From assembly GCF_000718985.1 (NCBI RefSeq), contig NZ_JODL01000002.1, forward strand, positions 1-64,000: a stretch of 64,000 bases of DNA. Reading direction: 5' to 3'. How positions within the stretch are numbered: the first letter of the stretch is position 1; each line of letters starts with the position of its first letter. Positions 60,346 to 64,000 of the stretch are shown here, piece after piece. A program made the translations under genes and the position numbers. The notes below the pieces were generated by a model. That model saw only the letters and a list, made by a program, of their open reading frames with translations, was not told the origin of the DNA and ran no database searches. The stretch is from Streptomyces megasporus (GTDB lineage Bacteria > Actinomycetota > Actinomycetes > Streptomycetales > Streptomycetaceae).

Positions 60346-61533
60346 ATGCTGTCCGAGAAGTCCACCTCCGTCGTACGAGCCACGCTTCCGGCCGTCGGCG
60401 CCGCCATCGCCGACATCACCCCGCTCTTCTACCGGAAGATGTTCGCCGCCCACCCCGAGCTGCTGCGCGACCTGTTCAACCGCGGCAACCAGGCCAACGG
60501 CACCCAGAGCCGCGCGTTGGCGGGCTCCATCGCGGTCTTCGCCGGCCTCCTGCTGGAGCACCCCGACGAGCGTCCCGACCGGATGCTGGCCCGCATCGCC
60601 CACAAGCACGCATCCCTGGGCATCACCGCGGACCAGTACACGATCGTCCACCGATACCTGTTCGAGGCCATCGCCGAGGTGCTGGGCGACGCGGTGACGC
60701 CGGAGGTCGCGGCGGCCTGGGACGAGGTGTACTGGCTGATGGCCGGGGCCCTGATCGCCATGGAGGCGAGACTGTACGCCGGCGCCGGCGTCGAGGACGG
60801 GGACGTCTGGAGGCCCTGGCGGGTGGTCCACCGGCAGGAGGAGACCGCCGACGTGGCGACCTTCGTGCTGCGCCCCGCCGACGGCGGTCCCGTGCCGCCG
60901 TTCAAGCCCGGCCAGTACGTCTCCGTGCGGGTGCCCCTGCCGGACGGGGCACGGCAGATCCGCCAGTACAGCCTCGTCTGCGCGCCCGGCGGCGAGGAGT
61001 GGTGGATCTCCGTCAAACGGATCGCCGGCGACCCGGCCGGCGAGGTCTCCGACCGGCTGCACACCGACGTCCGCGAGGGCGACGTGCTCACCGTCGGCGA
61101 GCCGTTCGGCGACGTGGTGCTGGACGAGGAGGACGGCCCGGTGCTGCTCGCCTCGGCGGGCATCGGCTGCACCCCGATGATCGGGATGCTGTCCCACCTC
61201 GCCGACACCGGCTCCCCGCGCCCCGTGACCGTGGTGCACGGCGACCGCGGCCCGGCCGACCACGCCCACCGCGAGCGGCTGGAACTCCTCACCGACAAGC
61301 TGCCCGACGCCTCCGTCCACGTCTGGTACGAGCGCCCCGAGGGCCCGTGGCCCGCCGAGCGCACCGGGTACGTCGACCTGTCCGGTGTGGAGATCCCCGA
61401 GGGCGTCCGCGCCTACCTGTGCGGACCGGTGCCGTTCATGCGCTCGGTGCGGACGCGACTGCTGGAGCGCGGCGTCCCGGCGTCCCGCGTCCACTACGAG
61501 TCCTTCGGCCCCGACCTGGGACTCGACGCCTGA
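60346..61533 (+). CDS. hmp: Flavohaemoprotein (nitric oxide dioxygenase)
   Basis: 395-residue enzyme that oxidises NO to nitrate with O2 and NAD(P)H. The globin domain (about 1-150) has Tyr29 (B10), Gln49 (E7 region) and proximal His88 in KHASLG. The FAD domain has RQYSLV and the NAD domain SAGIGCTPMIGM and YLCGPVPFM. The ATG at 60346 has AAGGAGG five bases upstream; an upstream GTG at 60343 and longer frame are less likely. It is downstream of nsrR with an NsrR operator between them. Confidence 0.95.
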   Translation: MLSEKSTSVVRATLPAVGAAIADITPLFYRKMFAAHPELLRDLFNRGNQANGTQSRALAGSIAVFAGLLLEHPDERPDRMLARIAHKHASLGITADQYTIVHRYLFEAIAEVLGDAVTPEVAAAWDEVYWLMAGALIAMEARLYAGAGVEDGDVWRPWRVVHRQEETADVATFVLRPADGGPVPPFKPGQYVSVRVPLPDGARQIRQYSLVCAPGGEEWWISVKRIAGDPAGEVSDRLHTDVREGDVLTVGEPFGDVVLDEEDGPVLLASAGIGCTPMIGMLSHLADTGSPRPVTVVHGDRGPADHAHRERLELLTDKLPDASVHVWYERPEGPWPAERTGYVDLSGVEIPEGVRAYLCGPVPFMRSVRTRLLERGVPASRVHYESFGPDLGLDA

Positions 61534-61622
61534 TCGGGCGAGCCCCCTCGACGGGACCTCTTCGACGGGACGGGCCCCTCGGGGCCAGGGCCCCTTGGGA
61601 AGGGCCCGAGCACGAAGGGCAC

Positions 61623-61664
61623 GGGCGCCCCCTCACCTCTCGATCGAGGCGTGAGGGGGCGCCC
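61623..61664. terminator. Long bidirectional hairpin terminator
   Basis: An outer 14-bp perfect stem (GGGCGCCCCCTCAC, 61623-61636, with 61651-61664) that extends inward through a nearly complementary CTCTCGATCGAGG centre. It lies between hmp (+) and the phosphoribosyltransferase gene (-). Confidence 0.85.
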
Positions 61665-61693
61665 CGGGCGCGCGACGTGCCGACCGGCGTCCC

Positions 61694-62347
61694 TCACCGC
61701 GCGCCGGCGGAGGCGCGCAGGGTGGAGACCACCTCGTCGTCGTCCACCTGCGTGAAGTCCGCGTACCACTGACCGACCCCCTGGAAGGACGGGGGCCGGG
61801 CCAGGCACACCAGCCGGTCCGCCTCCGGCTCCAGCGCGGTGGCGGCCTGCGGCGAGGACACCGGGACGGCCAGGACCACACGCGCCGGGCCGAGGGCGCG
61901 GACGGCGCGCAGCGCGGCACGCGCGGTGACGCCGGTGGCCAGCCCGTCGTCGACGACGATCACCGTCCGACCGTGGACGTCGGGCGCCGGCCGGCCGCCG
62001 CGGTACAGCTCCTCGCGGCGGCGCAGTTCCGCCCGTTCCCGCTCCACCTGGGGGGCGAGCCCCTCGACCGTCAGGCCGAGCATGGCCAGCGACCGCTCGG
62101 CGAAGAGCGGGGGCCCCTCGCCCGCGATGGCGCCGACCCCCAACTCGGGGTTGAACGGGGCGCCGATCTTCCGGGCGACCAGCACGTCCAGCGGTGCGTG
62201 CAGCACGCGGGCGATCTCGTCCCCCACGAGGACGCCGCCGCGGGGAAGCGCCAGGACCAGCGGATGCTCCAGTTCCCCGCCGAGCCGGAGGTCGCGCAGC
62301 GGCTCGGCGAGCCGGCGGCCCGCCTCCCTGCGGTCGTGGAAGCGCAT
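61694..62347 (-). CDS. Phosphoribosyltransferase-family protein
   Basis: 217-residue type I phosphoribosyltransferase fold. The PRPP-binding signature is VIVVDDGLATGVTARAA; the N-terminal part has LALPRGGVLVGDEIA, and ARKIGAPFNPELGVGAI is typical of the stress-linked COG1926 family rather than of purine or pyrimidine salvage enzymes. The ATG at 62345-62347 follows AAGGGAG. It is 46 bp downstream of the alpha/beta hydrolase gene and likely in operon with it. In related actinobacteria the two domains are sometimes encoded together. Confidence 0.88.
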   Translation of the reverse strand: MRFHDRREAGRRLAEPLRDLRLGGELEHPLVLALPRGGVLVGDEIARVLHAPLDVLVARKIGAPFNPELGVGAIAGEGPPLFAERSLAMLGLTVEGLAPQVERERAELRRREELYRGGRPAPDVHGRTVIVVDDGLATGVTARAALRAVRALGPARVVLAVPVSSPQAATALEPEADRLVCLARPPSFQGVGQWYADFTQVDDDEVVSTLRASAGAR

Positions 62348-62393
62348 GGTCTCTCTCCCTTCGAGTCCCGAGAGCCGCCCACCGTGGGGCCCG

Positions 62394-63062
62394 TCACCGG
62401 GGGACCGTCTCCCGGGACATGCGGACGAACCAGTCGCGGGCCGCCTCGGCGGCCTGGTCGAGGGTGCCGGGCTCCTCGAACAGGTGGGTGGCGCCGGGCA
62501 CCACGTGCACCGAGCACGGCGCGGTCAGCCGCGCGGCGGCCCGCTCGTTCAGCCGCAGCACTTCCCGGTCCTCTCCGCCGACGATCAGCAGGACGGGCGC
62601 GCCGACCCGCTCCAGGGCGTCCCCCGCGAGGTCCGGCCTGCCGCCGCGCGAGACCACGGCCCGCACCCTCTCCGGCCGTTGCGCCGCCGCCACCAGGGCC
62701 GCGGCGGCGCCCGTGCTGGCCCCGAACAAGCCGATCGGCAGCCCCGCGGTGGAGGTTTGGGCGGCGAGCCAGTCGACGGCGGCCACCAGACGCCGTCCGA
62801 GCAGGGGGATGTCGAAGCGGTGCTCGGCGGTGACCGTGTCGGTGCGCTCCTCGTCCTCGGTGAGCAGGTCGAACAGCAGCGTGGCCAGGCCCGCGTCCCG
62901 CAGCACGCCGGCCACCGCGCGGTTGCGCGGACTGTGTCGGGAGCTGCCGCTGCCGTGGGCGAACGCCACGGCGCCGCGGGCCCCGTGGGGCACGGCGAGG
63001 TCTCCGGTCAGAACGGCCCCCGAACCGGTGGCGATCCGGGCTGTCTCGGTCTCGGGGAGCAT
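62394..63062 (-). CDS. Alpha/beta hydrolase (dienelactone hydrolase-like)
   Basis: 222-residue hydrolase: AVAFAHGSGSSRHSPRNR, LLFDLLTEDEERTD, nucleophile elbow LFGASTGAAA (Ser), acid Asp in VGGEDREV and base His in VVPGATHLFEE. This family is commonly paired with COG1926 phosphoribosyltransferases in actinobacteria, as here. The ATG at 63060-63062 has GGGAGG upstream. Substrate unknown. Confidence 0.87.
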   Translation of the reverse strand: MLPETETARIATGSGAVLTGDLAVPHGARGAVAFAHGSGSSRHSPRNRAVAGVLRDAGLATLLFDLLTEDEERTDTVTAEHRFDIPLLGRRLVAAVDWLAAQTSTAGLPIGLFGASTGAAAALVAAAQRPERVRAVVSRGGRPDLAGDALERVGAPVLLIVGGEDREVLRLNERAAARLTAPCSVHVVPGATHLFEEPGTLDQAAEAARDWFVRMSRETVPR

Positions 63063-63319
63063 CGCTACCTCCCACACTGCGGACGTCCGTGCCCGGCCGG
63101 GGGTACCCGCCGACGGGACCGGTATGCGCGTCCGGAGGGTTTGGAACAGCCGCCCGGAACGAGGGCCGACACAGGGGGGCACGTGATGTCGATCATGTCG
63201 TGTGCCCGGTGTGTCACACGGTCCGTTGTGGGCAGGCGCCTCGTCGGACGGGCGGATGGACGGCCGGAGACGGCCGGGTGCGGGAGGAGAGACGCGGTGC
63301 GCCGTGGGGGAGGGAGCCG

Positions 63320-63712
63320 ATGAGGTCGGCGTCCCGACGGAACACCGCCCCGGGCCGGGCGGACCGGCTCGTCCTGACGGGCGTCGTCGCGGCACTGGCC
63401 GCCGGCGCGTTGGCCCTGGAACCCGTGGGCGAACTCGACCGGCTGCGCGCGGAGGTGGCCCAGTTGCGTCGCGCGATGGCCACCCGACCGGTCATCGACC
63501 AGGCCCGGGGCATGGTCATGGCGGCCGGCCGGTGCACTCCCCGGATCGCGTGGGAGGTGCTCGTCGAGGTCTCCCAGCACACCAACACCAAGCTGCACAC
63601 GGTGGCGGCCCGGCTCGTGGCCACCACCGCCGGCGATCCCCTGCCCGAGCCGATCCGCGCCGCGCTGCACACCGCGCTGCGGCGCAGGAGCCGCGGTCCG
63701 CACCGTCGTTGA
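63320..63712 (+). CDS. ANTAR-domain RNA-binding regulator-like protein
   Basis: 130-residue protein with a hydrophobic N-terminal stretch (LVLTGVVAALAAGALALE), a coiled-coil-like LDRLRAEVAQLRRAMATR, and an ANTAR domain (VIDQARGMVMAAGRCTPRIAWEVLVEVSQHTN, shortened) with the aromatic and Ala/Gly positions that bind paired RNA hairpins. ANTAR proteins act in transcription antitermination. No response-regulator domain is attached. The ATG at 63320 follows GGGGGAGGGAG. Confidence 0.82.
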   Translation: MRSASRRNTAPGRADRLVLTGVVAALAAGALALEPVGELDRLRAEVAQLRRAMATRPVIDQARGMVMAAGRCTPRIAWEVLVEVSQHTNTKLHTVAARLVATTAGDPLPEPIRAALHTALRRRSRGPHRR

Positions 63713-63726
63713 CGAGACCGCCCCGG

Positions 63727-63986
63727 TCTCGTCCCCGCCGAGGGAGAGGCGACGGGCCTGCTCCCGGAGGGCCTGACCCCCCGCCGAGCGGCGCGTCCTC
63801 GACGCCTTCGAGGGCGACGAGTACGACCGGCGGCGGCTGCCCCTGACCGACGGGCGGCACTGCTGGGCGTACGTCTGGCGGGCCGGGCGGGTGCTGCCCG
63901 GGAACCGGAGCGCCGCGGAGGTCTTCCGCGTCCCGTGGAGCATGGGCGAGCGCGGACTGTTGCGGCGCGTCACCGTCACCTACTGA
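63727..63986 (+). pseudogene. Truncated, frameshifted gamma-glutamylcyclotransferase-like gene
   Basis: A fragment GLVPAEGEATGLLPEGLTP is open in one frame up to a run of six C at about 63777-63782; the continuation AERRVLDAFEGDEYDRRRLP and then DGRHCWAYVWRAGRVLPGN is in the next frame, to a stop at 63984-63986. Joined, these match the C-terminal half of the AIG2-like gamma-glutamylcyclotransferase family. The N-terminal half with its catalytic Tyr-Gly-Thr-Leu motif is absent, because the ANTAR gene occupies that DNA. It is probably a decayed gene. Confidence 0.7.
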
Positions 63987-64000
63987 GGGCCGGGGGCTGA

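Overview
The base composition (very high GC, strong third-position GC bias), frequent GTG/TTG starts, a chaplin and many actinobacterial families point to a Streptomyces chromosome. I see no tRNA, rRNA, transposase, phage gene or CRISPR array. The window is ordinary chromosomal sequence rich in catabolic and regulatory operons, with two clear gene remnants (45863-46544 and 63727-63986).

Layout. 1-1266: 5' part of a stand-alone cytochrome c oxidase subunit I gene, then a CPBP-type membrane protease. 2878-8427: an inositol-type catabolic locus, with a LacI regulator divergent from a phytanoyl-CoA-dioxygenase-like enzyme, two Gfo/Idh/MocA dehydrogenases and an IolE-like protein. 8507-11793: a DUF1772 membrane protein and a PAS/GAF/SpoIIE/ATPase sensor phosphatase. 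12120-13898: a GH6 cellulase under a perfect CebR-type operator, plus DoxX. 13976-27445: a locus I read as uptake and degradation of galactomannan oligosaccharides. It has a ROK regulator, an Opp/Dpp-type ABC importer with a permease-ATPase fusion, a GH36 alpha-galactosidase, a GH2 beta-mannosidase and a LacI-like sensor domain with no DNA-binding head. A near-identical 31-bp element precedes both the importer and the mannosidase.

27560-41780 is a mixed region: a chaplin with a His-rich tail, short-chain dehydrogenases, VOC proteins, a nucleotidyltransferase-BON-metallophosphoesterase operon, LysR, DUF4230, an alpha/beta hydrolase, a four-gene operon that includes a 27-residue membrane peptide and a DUF6766 protein, a STAS protein whose 3' end overlaps an ECF sigma gene, and a FUSC transporter. 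41852-45660 is a type III polyketide synthase cluster with the srsABC gene set of phenolic lipid biosynthesis plus a divergent UbiA-type prenyltransferase. 47306-50250 carries paaK, paaI and divergent paaH around a PaaR-like palindrome.

50393-53817 is a translationally coupled pair: an NTPase-like cytoplasmic protein whose P-loop lacks its lysine, and a membrane-anchored type 1 periplasmic-binding-protein homologue, with no permease. It is the best candidate here for an undescribed system. 53855-59667 holds an Ohr/OsmC protein, an SRPBCC protein, a GH4 glycosidase, a Cys-rich small protein, an MHS-family transporter and AnmK. 59654-61533 is an NsrR-hmp nitric oxide detoxification module with matching operators. 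The end holds a phosphoribosyltransferase, an alpha/beta hydrolase, an ANTAR protein and a broken gamma-glutamylcyclotransferase-like gene. Strong perfect-stem hairpins separate many of these units.
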